Positions 36,178 to 45,205 of a stretch of 64,000 nucleotides of DNA are shown piece after piece. Position numbers and translations under genes: made by a program. The stretch's first letter is position 1. Every line of letters starts with the position of its first letter. The stretch covers positions 1 to 64,000 of the forward strand of contig CAWCWA010000021.1 in NCBI GenBank assembly GCA_963799085.1, given 5' to 3'. Source of the stretch: AP-15 sp963799085. Its GTDB lineage: Bacteria > Pseudomonadota > Alphaproteobacteria > ATCC43930 > CGMCC-115725. The notes beneath the pieces were generated by a model. The model saw only the letters and a list, made by a program, of their open reading frames with translations. It searched no databases and had not been told where the DNA came from.

Positions 36178-37418
36178 TTGCGCAGATGTTGGGGCAATGA
36201 TCCGCCGACTGTCGGCGGCGGCGATTGGTATTCGAAATGCGTTGCCGGGAGCGACGGCAGGACGCTCGGCAACCTAGCGAACGTGGAAAAGGCGCTGGAA
36301 TACGATCCGGCGTGGTTCGACGTGCTTGCCTACAATGAACTCACCTATCGGGTTGTTCTAAAGCGGCCGATTCCGAGTTGTGATCCCGCGAAGACAGAAG
36401 CCGCCGCCGCCGCTTTTGTAGAACGGCCGTTCAGCGATGTTGACGCTATTAAAGCGCAAATATGGTTGCAAAACGCGGGGCTGCCGACGGTAGGAAAAGA
36501 GGCAGTTCGAGACGCGATTACCAGTGTTGCGCGCGAGAATAGCTTTCATCCGGTTCGGGATTATCTCGACAGTCTCGAATGGGATGGCAAAGAACGGCTT
36601 TCGACTTGGTTATCCGTCTATCTTGGGGCCGTGGGGAAGGGGAAAGCAGAAGGAATACCTTGAGAAGATGGGCCGATGTATCTGATCCAGATGGTCGCAC
36701 GCATCAAAAAGCCGGGATGCAAAGCCGATCATACGTTGATCTGAAAGGCCCTCAATATATGGGAAAATCCAGTGTATTTCGAGTCTTGGCGGGCGACGCC
36801 TATTTCTCGGATGGACTTCCAACATATGTAATGAGTAAAGAGACCAAGCAGTTTTTGCGCGGTAAATGGCTGATAGAGTTTGCCGAGTTGAGTACCCTTC
36901 ACAAGTCTGACCTAAATCAACTCAAAACATTCTTGACACAACAGGAGCAGGATTATCGCGCTGCGATGGTTATTTAGAAGATCGCGAGCTAAGGCGATGA
37001 GTGTTCGGCGGGACTGACGAATGACGAGTTTATTTGCGTGACCCGACAGGCAACCGTCGTTTCTGGCCGGCAAAGGTGACGAAGATCGATCTCGATCGGC
37101 TGAGGGCCGATCGGGATCAATTGCTTGCCGAGGCGGTCGCGCGGTTTGAGCGCGGCGAAGAGTGGTTTCCGGACGAGGCTACCTGGAAAACAGCTATTCG
37201 AGCCCGAGCAGCAGGCCCGATACGAGAATGACGTGTGGGAAGAGTTGATCGCCGCCTACGTCGGGCAATTCGAAAAGGTTATGACAGTTAGGGTTGCGGA
37301 AGACGCGCTCCACTTGCTGCGGGATAGGCTCGATCGAGCGGCGCAGATGCGGATCGCGACGGCGCTTAAACGCCTAGGTTGGACACGTAAGCCAGCGCTG
37401 GGACTGATCGGTGGGTAA
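36178..37418 (+). pseudogene. VapE-family (virulence-associated E) phage/plasmid helicase, decayed
   Basis: Fragments in several frames follow the VapE order: NLANVEKALEYDPAWFDVLAYNE and NSFHPVRDYLDSLEWDGKERLSTWL, then GPQYMGKSS (Walker A-like, normally GxxGxGKSS) with VFRVLAGDAYFSDGLP. GKWLIEFAELSTLHKSDLNQLK carries Walker B, followed by QEQDYRAAMV, RDPTGNRRFWPAKVTKIDL and EQQARYENDVWEELIAAYVG. Some 60 codons between DSLEW and the P-loop and about 15 before RDPTG are missing or scrambled, so this is real decay as well as frameshifting. Base composition is lower in GC than the surroundings. It marks the left part of the integrative element. Confidence 0.8.
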
Positions 37419-37553
37419 AGCCGGGTTTTGAGTGTAGCGCGGCGATCTGGATGGGAAAGCGGCGACAATCAGGGTGGGAATCCGGCGTCGCGGCATCCGG
37501 ATGATTGTCGCTGATTGCGGGCGGCGCAAGGTTTGGTTGTCGCTGAGCGTCAA

Positions 37554-38363
37554 TCAGGCGTTGGCTTTGATTGTCGCGGTGACGGGCGGCCGTCCAGGGC
37601 CGCGTTTGCGTTCGAGGGCAGCGCGGCGGCGGTAGCTTTCGACGTTCATCTCGAAGATCGTCGCGTGGTGCACGAGGCGGTCGACGACGGCGACGGTCAT
37701 CGCCGGATCGGGAAAGACCTTGCCCCACTCGCCGAACGGCTGGTTGGCGGTGATCAGCAGCGAGCGGTGCTCGTAGCGGGCGCTGATCAGCTCGAACAGC
37801 ACGCTGGTCTCGGCCTGGTCCTTGGTGACGTAGGCGAGGTCGTCAAGGATCAGTAGGTGATATTTGTCGAGCCTGGCGATCGCAGCTTCGAGGGCGAGCT
37901 CGCGACGAGCGATCTGCAGCCGTTGCACGAGATCGGTGGTGCGGGTGAACAGCACACGCCAGCCGTTTTCGACGAGCGCGAAGCCGAGCGCTGCCGCCAG
38001 ATGGCTCTTGCCGCCGCCCGGCGGGCCGAACAGCAAGAGATTGGCGCCCTGGTTGAGCCAAGCGTCGCCGGCGGCGAGCGCCATGACCTGCGCCTTGCTG
38101 ACCACCGGAACGGCCTCGAAGTCGAAGGTGTCGAGGGTCTTGCCGGGCGGCAGGCGGGCTTCGGCGAGATGACGCTCGATGCGGCGGCGAACGCGTTCGG
38201 CCATCTCGTGCTCGGCGAGCGCGGCCAGAAAGCGCGCGGCCGGCCAGCCTTCCTTGTCGGCCTGGGCAGCCAGCGCCGCCCAGACGTGTTTGACGGCCGG
38301 TAGGCGCAGCTCGGCGAGCAGCAGCTCGACGCGGGCGGTGTCGATCGGGTCGGCGGCCTTCAT
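37554..38363 (-). CDS. istB: IS21 helper ATPase IstB
   Basis: 269 residues. Walker A LLFGPPGGGKSHLAAALG and Walker B HLLILDDLAYVTKD are intact, with the DnaA/DnaC-like AAA+ core, RSLLITANQPFGEW and DRLVHHATIFEMNVESYR. IstB loads on DNA and stimulates the IstA transposase in cut-and-paste or circle transposition. Its ATG overlaps the istA stop, giving coupled translation. Confidence 0.95.
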   Translation of the reverse strand: MKAADPIDTARVELLLAELRLPAVKHVWAALAAQADKEGWPAARFLAALAEHEMAERVRRRIERHLAEARLPPGKTLDTFDFEAVPVVSKAQVMALAAGDAWLNQGANLLLFGPPGGGKSHLAAALGFALVENGWRVLFTRTTDLVQRLQIARRELALEAAIARLDKYHLLILDDLAYVTKDQAETSVLFELISARYEHRSLLITANQPFGEWGKVFPDPAMTVAVVDRLVHHATIFEMNVESYRRRAALERKRGPGRPPVTATIKANA

Positions 38364-39841
38364 ACGGCACCGCCCGCCCGGACGATGCCGAGTTCGTCAT
38401 AGAGATGCAGCGGCGTTAGTTTGACGGTGATGTCTGGAATGGCGGCGGGATCGGGCCCGAAGTGCCGGCCGAGGATGTCCAGATCAGGCAGTCTGCCGGC
38501 GTCGAGTTCGGCGTCGATGATGCCGGCGAGTTCGGCCTCGCAGGCGCGGTCGTGCGCCAGCGCCAGCAATCCGACGATGGTGCGGCACGCCCGCTTCTCG
38601 CCGTCGGCCGCCAACAGCGCCTCGAACGCGCGCTGGTAGGCGCGGCGTGGAAAGAGCTGCTCGCGATAAACCAGGTTGAGCAAAGCCATCGGCTTGCGCC
38701 GCAAGGCGTGAATGACATGCCGATAATCGACGACATGACCGCGCTTGCCGCTGGGATGCGCCCGGCCACGGCGCAGCGTCATCAGCGGGGTGCTGCCGAG
38801 AAGGCAGTCGAGCCGGTCGTCGTACAGGCGCACCCGTAGGCGATGGCCGATCAGTCGCGACGGCACCGAATAGAACACCTTCTTGAGCGTGAAGCCGCTC
38901 GTCGAGGTGACGATGACGATCGTCTCCTCGTAATCGGTCGTGCGGCGCTCCGGCAGCGACTGCAGTGCCGGGCGCTCGAGTTCCAGCCGCTTCTTCAGTC
39001 GGGCGTTGCGGCGGCCGACGATCTCGTCGATGAAGCAGCGGTAGGCATCCAAGCTGTCGAAGTCGCGCGAGCCACGCAGCAACAGCGCGTCCTCAATCGC
39101 CTGCTTGAGATGGCCGTGCGGGCTTTCGATCGATCCGTTCTCGTGTGCGATGCCGCGATTGTTGCGGGTCGGCTCCATGCCGTAATGCGCGCACAGCGCC
39201 TCGTAGCGGCGGGTCTGATCCTGCCTTAAGTCCTCGTCAAGATTGCGAAAGGCGGCCGACAGGCTGTCGCTGCGGTGCTGCAACGGGGCGCGGCCGAGCG
39301 CCCACAGCGCATTCTGCAGGCCCTCGGCCAGCGCCACGAAGCTTTCGCCGCCGAGCACGACACGAGCGTGCTCCCAGCCCGAGAAGGCCAGACGGAAGTG
39401 ATAGAGCCGGTGATCAAGCGGCACCCCGGCGACGCTGACGCCGCGATCGCGCAAGTCGGTAAAATCGGACAGCCCAAGTCGACCCGGTGGGTGCTCCTGC
39501 CGGAAGATGACATCCTGCTCGGTGCCATGCAGAGCCCGCCAGGTACGGATGCGCCGCTCCAACGTGCGGCGGATGCCGGCGCCGATCTCGGGGTGGCGCC
39601 GCCGGATCTCGTCGAAAATGGCGACCGGCCGCAAACCGGGGATGCTCTTCAGCAGCGGCACCACCTCGCTGTCCCATACCTCGCCCAGCGGATCGGGCCG
39701 CCGCCGGCCGCGCGGGGCTTTCTTTTGCGAGGGCATTCGAAAGTCGTGCTCGAAGCGATAGCCGCTGGAGGTCGCGAACCCGGCCTTGGCGGCGGAAACG
39801 GCCGGCGTCTCGGTCTGACGGAAACTCATATACAGCCTCAT
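38360..39841 (-). CDS. istA: IS21 transposase IstA
   Basis: About 493 residues from ATG 39841 (MRLYMSFRQTETPAVSAAKA). An HTH domain at the N-terminus precedes the DDE integrase core: GLSDFTDLRDRGVSVAG (first Asp), then LQHRSDSLSAAFRNL (second Asp) and NRGIAHENGSIESPHGHLKQ (Glu). The C-terminal beta domain (KKVFYSVPSRLIGHRLRVRL) is characteristic of IS21. The frame is intact, so the element may still be mobile. Confidence 0.95.
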   Translation of the reverse strand: MRLYMSFRQTETPAVSAAKAGFATSSGYRFEHDFRMPSQKKAPRGRRRPDPLGEVWDSEVVPLLKSIPGLRPVAIFDEIRRRHPEIGAGIRRTLERRIRTWRALHGTEQDVIFRQEHPPGRLGLSDFTDLRDRGVSVAGVPLDHRLYHFRLAFSGWEHARVVLGGESFVALAEGLQNALWALGRAPLQHRSDSLSAAFRNLDEDLRQDQTRRYEALCAHYGMEPTRNNRGIAHENGSIESPHGHLKQAIEDALLLRGSRDFDSLDAYRCFIDEIVGRRNARLKKRLELERPALQSLPERRTTDYEETIVIVTSTSGFTLKKVFYSVPSRLIGHRLRVRLYDDRLDCLLGSTPLMTLRRGRAHPSGKRGHVVDYRHVIHALRRKPMALLNLVYREQLFPRRAYQRAFEALLAADGEKRACRTIVGLLALAHDRACEAELAGIIDAELDAGRLPDLDILGRHFGPDPAAIPDITVKLTPLHLYDELGIVRAGGAV

Positions 39842-40066
39842 CTGGCAATCGGTGATGTGGCGGCCGGGCAAGTGCGGTTCCTCATCGGTATGAAGAACCG
39901 CTCCATATCCAGCCGGCTGCGATCGCCGGATGCGCGCCCCTCTCCGGGTTCGCGCCGCCGCTGGATTCGCGACTTCGGTCGGGCTACGCCCTCCCTGCGT
40001 CACAAACCCAGCGGCGCTTTCTCATCCTGATTGACGTGCCGTTCTCACCCTGATTGCCGCGCGGCA

Positions 40067-40471
40067 TTTGAGCCCAAAAAGCCGGTTGAGCCCGATGAGC
40101 CGGCGGGAGGTCGCACTGAACAACCCTCTGATTTAAATGAAGATAATACAGACAGTGCGACCAGTGCGTCTGATTTATGGAGTTCCGAACAGTTAGATTT
40201 GGTTGAGTTGGAGGGCGGTGATACACGCAACGCCAACAATCCGGACTTTATGGAAAAGGTCGAACAGGTCGAACGTCGCACTGCCGACGCCGCCGAGAAG
40301 GACGGGAGGGCTCCGCCCAACCCCAACCCTGGGCGAGGGGATGACGCCCAGGGTGTGGGTGGTGAGGGCTTTTGGGTGGGCGGCGGGCGTAGGCCGCCTA
40401 AGGGCATGCAGTGGCGCAGGCTCACCCGCGATGAAGAGGACGCGCTGCTAAATCAGGAGATGTCGCCGTGA
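40067..40471 (+). pseudogene. C-terminal tail of the interrupted VapE-like gene
   Basis: The frame FEPKKPVEPDEPAGGRTEQP continues the reading frame that enters the IS21 from the left. It is an acidic, Pro/Gly-rich disordered tail (NPNPGRGDDAQGVGGEGFWV) ending MQWRRLTRDEEDALLNQEMSP. The base composition changes from AT-rich to GC-rich along it. It overlaps the next gene by 4 nt, so the original gene probably ended at 40471. Confidence 0.6.
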
Positions 40472-40713
40472 GCCGGCGGGCGGCCGAGGGTACGGTAGTG
40501 GAGATGGCGGCGGGCGAAGTGCTGGCTCGGCTGGCCGCGGCCGTGGCGAGGCTTGGGCCGGATCGTAGCGACCCCGAGCGGTTTCACGCTGAAAAGTCGG
40601 CGATCGTGGCCCAGCTCCGACGCATCGCCCGCACCCTCGACGCCCAAAGGCGGTTGGTGGCATCGCTGACGCGGCGGTTCCGGCCCACAAAGATGAGCAG
40701 GCATGGCTCGTGA
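40468..40713 (+). CDS. Small hypothetical prophage protein
   Basis: 81 residues, mostly helical (AAGEVLARLAAAVARLGPDRSD, ERFHAEKSAIVAQLRRIARTL), ending in a basic tail (RRFRPTKMSRHGS). Its ATG overlaps the preceding stop, so it was translated with the VapE tail. Small helical proteins of this type occur after VapE genes in alphaproteobacterial elements; function unknown. Confidence 0.55.
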   Translation: MSRRAAEGTVVEMAAGEVLARLAAAVARLGPDRSDPERFHAEKSAIVAQLRRIARTLDAQRRLVASLTRRFRPTKMSRHGS

Positions 40714-40739
40714 TGCTAGCAACCCGAGGCCGAAGCGCG

Positions 40740-40937
40740 TTAGCCGTTCGACTTGGGGTGGCCGCGGCGGCGGTTCTGCTGAGGGCGATTCGCGTCAACT
40801 GTCTTTGCCGTTCGATGAACGGGTGGGCCTTTGACCACCTGGCGAAAGGTTCGCTCGAACCGCTCCCATAAATCGGGGTGAAGCTCGATTCCCTCTTCCT
40901 CAGGTGTGGTGACACCGGGTTTGCTGCTTTTCTGCAT
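40740..40937 (-). CDS. Small hypothetical protein on the opposite strand
   Basis: 65 residues from ATG 40937. GIELHPDLWERFERTFRQVVKGPPVHR is an amphipathic block I have seen in small prophage proteins of alphaproteobacteria, followed by a basic, Gln/Arg-rich tail (NRPQQNRRRGHPKSN). A longer in-frame start exists at 41075. It is antisense to its neighbours. No function can be given. Confidence 0.45.
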   Translation of the reverse strand: MQKSSKPGVTTPEEEGIELHPDLWERFERTFRQVVKGPPVHRTAKTVDANRPQQNRRRGHPKSNG

Positions 40938-41121
40938 ATGCGCGATCGCGCTATCAACGTCAGAAATCAAAAAGACAAAGTTGCGACGGCCGATGCCGTT
41001 TCGTAGATTGAGATCGCGGTCCGGGTGGCCGCGTTTCACTTCAACCACCCGGTGGCGACCCCAGGGCTGGGCCATCGTTCCAGCGGTGGCCCAGCCTATC
41101 GGCTAGCCTCAGAAGAAATAT

Positions 41122-41190
41122 GGGGGCGGCATGGTTGCTGGTCCGGGTTAGGCACCTTGGCCCCAGCGGGTTCGATTCCCGTCGCCTCCA
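41122..41190 (+). tRNA. tRNA-like remnant (acceptor stem and T arm recognisable)
   Basis: GGGGGCG at 41122-41128 pairs with CGCCTCC at 41183-41189 (7 bp, one G-U), followed by A. Just inside is a full T arm, GCGGG-TTCGATT-CCCGT. Only 37 nt separate the acceptor 5' strand and the T arm, and no proper D and anticodon arms can be folded, so it is not a functional tRNA. It may be a deleted tRNA/tmRNA end or an attachment-site scar of an earlier integration. Confidence 0.45.
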
Positions 41191-41308
41191 TTTCCTCCAA
41201 CCTACCCTCCACATCTCGCTAATCGAGATGCGTCCTATATCTGGCGTGAGGTCCTATCCGGCGTCAACAAATAATTTCCTACCGCGCACATATTGTTGAC
41301 ACCATCTA

Positions 41309-41328
41309 GCCCGCATCAGAGCGGGTTT
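41309..41328 (+). terminator. Weak intrinsic terminator candidate
   Basis: CCCGC (41310-41314) and GCGGG (41321-41325) with a 6-nt loop, followed by only three T. It is symmetrical enough to act on either strand but weak. Confidence 0.35.
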
Positions 41329-41486
41329 CATCCTCAAAAACCCACGATGTCAAGAAGAGACCACGGGGCCATCTATCGTCAAGTATTCGGTGCTTTTGTT
41401 AAAGTGAATGTTGCCGGAAAAAGGTATGTCGCTACCCATACAATTTTCCGATTGCTTATCAACACTGTTGAAGGCGAACCAATAGC

Positions 41487-41684
41487 TTGTCGTTGGGATT
41501 GACCACTTGGGGCTGGGCGCTCGCGAGCGGCCCTACTACTGCCGGCTTTGCGCTCGCCACGATCCTCGGCACTGGCGCGGTTCTCGGCGGCGCTGGCATC
41601 ATCTCGGCGGCAACATCATCCGGCCTATCAGACGTGAGCGCCGCTGTCGGCGCGCAACATTTCGTCCTGCCGGCGCGGCCATGA
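41487..41684 (+). CDS. Possible short hydrophobic protein in the prophage region
   Basis: A 65-codon frame from a TTG, Gly/Ala-rich and hydrophobic (TTAGFALATILGTGAVLGGAGI), which could be one or two membrane helices or a structural-protein fragment. The rest of 41191-41957 holds no convincing gene: one short frame from ATG 41347 (SRRDHGAIYRQVFGAFVKVN) is possible but unsupported. Confidence 0.3.
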   Translation: MSLGLTTWGWALASGPTTAGFALATILGTGAVLGGAGIISAATSSGLSDVSAAVGAQHFVLPARP

Positions 41685-41957
41685 CAGGTGACAGGGCTCG
41701 CCCGCCCGACCGCCATTTGTTCGGTGCTCCGCGCAACGGCGGCGCCCGGCTCCTCTGATGGATCAAACCATTGATAACAATGCAGAGACCGGGGGGTGGG
41801 TCGGAATCCTACTGCGTCCTGGGCCGGGCAACCTGCCGGGGGTCGTTCGCGCACAAAATGTTCTGCGGAATACAAAAAATCGGGCTGGGCGGCCCGCCGT
41901 GCTAAACTCGAGCCGGCCCCATCTACTCGCGAACTAAGTCAACCGCTAGGTGAACCG

Positions 41958-42401
41958 ATGACAATTAATCGCAAGTATCCGCAGCCGCCCGAAGTCCTCA
42001 CAGAAGCAGCGCGCACTGAATGGTTCCGCGTCATGCGCGCTTATCGCAACCATTCGTTTATTTGTGAACTTGACCGGGGATTGCTTTCGGCGTATGCGCA
42101 GAGCTGGGGTAGATGGGTAGAAGCGGAGACTGCTCTAGGTACTGTCGGCGATGACGAGAGTGCTGGGAGGATACTACGCCGGACAGCTAATCGCTACATG
42201 CACAACATGGTCGACTGCGCGGCGATGCTTGGCTTAACCCCGATTTCGAGGGCGCGGATTCTTGCCGCCGCCGCCGGCGGCGCTGCGGCGCAGCCGATTG
42301 GCATAAAGACAGAGCGCCAGCGGGAAGCGGAGCGTATCGCAGCCGGCCCCTATTCACCATCGCTGCCGCCCGCGCTGCGCCTGGTCGACGATGCGGGGTG
42401 A
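41958..42401 (+). CDS. Phage terminase small subunit, P27 family
   Basis: 147 residues from ATG 41958. PPEVLTEAARTEWFRVMRAY, then LLSAYAQSWGRWVEAETAL and NRYMHNMVDCAAMLGLTPIS with ARI, is the P27/Phage_terS_like layout. In an intact phage it recognises packaging-site DNA and hands it to the large subunit. No large terminase subunit or portal follows, so the packaging module has been lost. Confidence 0.8.
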   Translation: MTINRKYPQPPEVLTEAARTEWFRVMRAYRNHSFICELDRGLLSAYAQSWGRWVEAETALGTVGDDESAGRILRRTANRYMHNMVDCAAMLGLTPISRARILAAAAGGAAAQPIGIKTERQREAERIAAGPYSPSLPPALRLVDDAG

Positions 42402-42530
42402 CCCTCTTGAGGGGCGCCGATAGGCGTCGCTTTTTAGCTGTTTTTCCTTCGTTGTCACTCGCGGATTCGCGAGAACTAGGGTCGCCGCCGCCGAGAAGTT
42501 CCTTATATGTCAATGACGTAATAACGGCGA

Positions 42531-43025
42531 CTATGCTGCCGCCTTGTCAGCCGCCGGCTCTGCCGCTGCCGGGAATCCGCCGGCTCGAAGGCAGACCTCG
42601 CGATCCAACATTTCCCGCAGGAACTCGACGAAATCCGCGCCCTGCGGATGTTGCAGCCATAGTGACCGGATAGCAGCGGCAAGCCCGGCTTCGAAGGCGT
42701 CGCCATCGCGGAGGCATTCATCTAGGGACCACTCGTTTCCGTCGATGCGCGCGTGCTGCTCCGCAGTGTGCCGGAAGGTGGCGGCGAACAGCAACGCCAA
42801 ACCGTAGGCCACGCGCCCGCCGAATGCCTCTGGCAGACCGATAAGGCTCTTTTCCAGCCGGGTTTCGACCTCTTGAGAGACGCTGCGGCCACTCTCGGCC
42901 GCCGCTTGATCCATGCGGTGCTTTAGCTCGGGGCGAACTCGGAAGCTCATCGGCACGCGCTCGCCTGGCCGCAGGTCGCGTGCAGGCCGCCCGGCACGCC
43001 GCCGCCGTGTTCCCGATTGTTCCAT
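42531..43025 (-). CDS. Arc/ribbon-helix-helix-type DNA-binding protein
   Basis: 164 residues from ATG 43025. After a basic N-terminus, RVPMSFRVRPELKHRMDQAAAESGRSVSQEVETRLEKSL is an Arc-type ribbon-helix-helix: a beta strand contacting DNA, then two helices. The C-terminal ~100 residues are helical and unassigned (WSLDECLRDGDAFEAGLAAA). It is divergent from the excisionase across a 117-bp regulatory interval, the usual place for a prophage repressor. Confidence 0.78.
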   Translation of the reverse strand: MEQSGTRRRRAGRPARDLRPGERVPMSFRVRPELKHRMDQAAAESGRSVSQEVETRLEKSLIGLPEAFGGRVAYGLALLFAATFRHTAEQHARIDGNEWSLDECLRDGDAFEAGLAAAIRSLWLQHPQGADFVEFLREMLDREVCLRAGGFPAAAEPAADKAAA

Positions 43026-43079
43026 TAAATGCCATCCAGTCCTGTTGTGTGACGATACTTTGCCTGTAACGCTAGGCAC

Positions 43080-43108
43080 TTGTCAACCCGCCCTGTCATT
43101 GATATGCT
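43080..43108 (+). promoter_or_regulatory. Sigma70-type promoter for the excisionase gene
   Basis: TTGTCA (43080-43085) and TATGCT (43103-43108) with a 17-bp spacer, 34 bp before the ATG at 43143. The interval to the divergent Arc-type gene is AT-rich and could hold its operator. Confidence 0.55.
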
Positions 43109-43142
43109 TCACACATAAAGTATTCAATCGCGAGGGCATACG

Positions 43143-43349
43143 ATGCGAGAAAGCGACGGTAAGCGGGACAAAACACGCTTAACTTACAATCTGCTAGAGG
43201 CCGGGCGGCTGCTCGGGCTTGGTCGCAACGCGACATATGCGGCGGCGCGAGCCCAGGAGATTCCGACGCTCCGCATCGGCCGCCGGCTGCTGGTCAGTAA
43301 GCGGTCACTCGATCGACTGCTTGACGAAGACGGCGAGCCGCCGCGATGA
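43143..43349 (+). CDS. Excisionase-like HTH protein
   Basis: 68 residues. LTYNLLEAGRLLGLGRNATYAAARAQEIPTLRIGRRLLVSKRSLDRLL is a MerR/HTH_17 winged fold as found in Xis proteins, with the DNA-contacting RNATYAAA and the TLRIGRR wing. It probably directs excision by the integrase encoded at 46092-47438. It overlaps the next small gene by 4 nt. Confidence 0.8.
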   Translation: MRESDGKRDKTRLTYNLLEAGRLLGLGRNATYAAARAQEIPTLRIGRRLLVSKRSLDRLLDEDGEPPR

Positions 43350-43621
43350 CCGCCAAAGTGTCGCCGGCGCTGCATCTGCAGCCTGCAGCAAGGCGCTGGT
43401 ACGACGCACGGCTGGCGCGATTGCCGGACTTTCTTCAGCCTGTCCTACAGGCCGCCGCCGAGCAATGGGGGTCGAGCCGAGCTCGCTAAGCGAACTGGCG
43501 ATGTCGCCGGCGAACAAGCGGCCAGATCGATTTTCGCGAAGATGCTCCTCGAACTCGACGGGTGGCAGTACGACAGGCGCCAATTGCTCGGCGCCGAGGC
43601 CGAGGACGGCAGTTGCCGGTG
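43346..43621 (+). CDS. Small hypothetical prophage protein, frameshifted near 43475
   Basis: From ATG 43346: MTAKVSPALHLQPAARRWYD, then ARLPDFLQPVLQAAAEQWG. It continues after a one-base shift as AELAKRTGDVAGEQAARSIF, AKMLLELDGWQYDRRQLLG and AEAEDGSCR. Without the shift the frame ends after 47 codons. No family is recognised. It is coupled to the excisionase by ATGA overlap. Confidence 0.45.
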
Positions 43622-43634
43622 ACCGGCGGTCGTA

Positions 43635-43850
43635 GTGCCCGGCGCGGCGAGAGAAAAGCAACGGCGCTATCGCAGGCGCGTACGGCGAGGGCTCGCGATG
43701 ATGCGGGTCGAGCTGCCGCTTCACGATGTCGTCGCCGCCTTGATCGATGCAGGCTGGCTCGGCGAGTCGGAGGCGCTCGATCGCGGCAGGGTCGAGGCTG
43801 CGCTCGCCCAGCTGCTCGCCGAATGGGCGACAAGAAAGTGTTACCGGTAG
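43635..43850 (+). CDS. Small hypothetical prophage protein
   Basis: 71 residues from GTG 43635, or 50 from ATG 43698. A basic N-terminus leads to MRVELPLHDVVAALIDAGWL and GRVEAALAQLLAEWATRKCY, a short helical domain. Similar small genes sit between excisionase and structural genes in alphaproteobacterial elements, but no function is known. Confidence 0.5.
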   Translation: MPGAAREKQRRYRRRVRRGLAMMRVELPLHDVVAALIDAGWLGESEALDRGRVEAALAQLLAEWATRKCYR

Positions 43851-43888
43851 CCTCTGCTTGACCCCTTTGCACCGGTACACTTGCCCGC

Positions 43889-44922
43889 ATGAAAAACACC
43901 GATCTCCTCCCAATGCTGCCTGACCGGGACACCCTTAGGTCGAAATCCTGGGCGAGGGCCGCGTTCTCGCTCGCCTTGCTCCGCGCCGGCGGGATTCCCG
44001 ACAAATCCGCCGTCGCATTTGCGGCCGATCGATGGCCGCATGACCCGCGGGTCGAGCGCCTGGTCCGAGCGGCGACGTCGCCGATGGATTCGAGCGACGC
44101 GGCCGGCATTGTCGCGAGCGGTTGGGGCGACTTTATTGGATCGCTCGCGCCGATTGCCGCCTCCGCGCCATTGATTGCGGCAGCGCCTAGGTTGAATAGT
44201 TCGGGGCGCGAGGACACCATATCGGCGCCTTGGGTTGCCGACTTGTCTGGCGCAGGCTTTGTGGCCGAAGACGAGGCGACCCCGGTATTAGCTGGCGTGA
44301 CGACTTCGATCGGCGTGGCAACGGCCACAAAAATTGCCTTTATTGTCACGCTTTCGAAATCATCTACTAAAGTCGAGCAATGGCGAGGCCTTGTTTGGGG
44401 CTGCGATGCGCCGTTCGGCCGCCCTAGCGCTCGACTCCGCGATATTCGGGTCCGCTGCGGCAGTTACGGGCGCGTCGCCCGCCGGTCTGCTCTACGGGGT
44501 TTCTGCCACCAATGGGGGCTCGACGCTCGCCGACAATCTGATGGCGTTGGGTGACGCCATTGCGGCGGCTGGCGGGGATGGGAATCTACTGTACGTGACC
44601 AGCATTGGCCGCGCCGTTAAGGCCCGCGCGATCGCCTAATGCTTCGCTCCCGATATTCGGGTCCGCGGCTGTCGCTTCCGAGAAGCTCATTGCCGTCTGT
44701 GCTTCGGCCTTCTTTGCCGTAATCGGCCCGCCGGAAATCCGGACCTCCCGCGCTACCGCTTTGCATACTTCGGCGACGCCGGCAGCGCTCGCGGCGGGTT
44801 CCAGTTATGCGTCGCCAGTCCTTAGTACCTTCCAAACGGACAGCACCGCGCTAATGCTCTATTTGCCGGCCGCCTGGGCAATGCCGAGCGGCCTTGTGCA
44901 ATTCACAGTGCCGACATGGTAA
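43889..44922 (+). pseudogene. HK97-type phage major capsid protein remnant, frameshifts near 44370 and 44630
   Basis: The frames join to PLIAAAPRLNSSGREDTISAPWV, then ATATKIAFIVTLSKSS. NGEALFGAAMRRSAALALDSAIFGS and GVSATNGGSTLADNLMALGDAIAAAGGDGNLLYV follow, and the end is STFQTDSTALMLYLPAAWAM. This is the C-terminal two thirds of an HK97-fold capsid protein: spine helix, A domain and final strand. The N-terminal part before PMDSSDAAGIVASGWGDF may be the start proper. Portal and protease genes are missing, so it is a relic. Confidence 0.7.
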
Positions 44923-44950
44923 CGCCAGACCCGGCGAGGAGCCCAATCAC

Positions 44951-45205
44951 ATGACCGAAGAAGATGAAGACGTTCTGGCTGACTGTGTGGGAGAAGTCAT
45001 AGCAAGGCTAAAGAGGGAGATGCGCGCCGATCTGGACACTGCGATTGCCGCTGCAAAGGTGGCTTTGATCGCCGAAGCTCGAATGGAAATTGCAGAAGTC
45101 AAGGCCGAGCTACTGCAAAAATTGATCGATGCTTTGCTAACGCGCGAGGCTCGCGATGGCGACCGGGCCCGAGTGATCGACCTGCCATCGCGACGGACTG
45201 CGTGA
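44951..45205 (+). CDS. Small acidic coiled-coil protein
   Basis: 84 residues: MTEEDEDVLADCVGEVIARL followed by a long amphipathic helix (AAAKVALIAEARMEIAEVKA, ELLQKLIDALLTREARDGD). It could be a scaffold-like or head-associated prophage protein because it follows the capsid remnant. Its stop overlaps the next start (GTGA). Confidence 0.5.
   Translation: MTEEDEDVLADCVGEVIARLKREMRADLDTAIAAAKVALIAEARMEIAEVKAELLQKLIDALLTREARDGDRARVIDLPSRRTA

Larger units (their letters stand above)
37433..40066 (-). mobile_element. IS21-family insertion sequence, 2634 bp, 6-bp target duplication
   Basis: The ends are inverted (TGtaGCGCGGCgATC left, TGccGCGCGGCaATC right), and each contains a second inner copy of the CAATCAGG-type repeat, as is typical of IS21. 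The direct repeat TTTGAG flanks it at 37427-37432 and 40067-40072. It carries istA and istB on the minus strand with a 4-nt overlap. Excising it and one TTTGAG joins a frame (VKPG-FEPKKP) that continues the VapE tail. Confidence 0.9.

Noticed and set aside
41166..41190. Second attachment site for the tRNA-Ala integrase
   Set aside because: It shares only the general T-arm pattern with tRNA-Ala(GGC), differs at many bases and lies in the opposite orientation, so it is not the direct repeat expected for attL.
41293..41502. Short frame with SRRDHGAIYRQVFGAFVKVN
   Set aside because: No family, poor start context and no conserved neighbours; mentioned only as a possibility.
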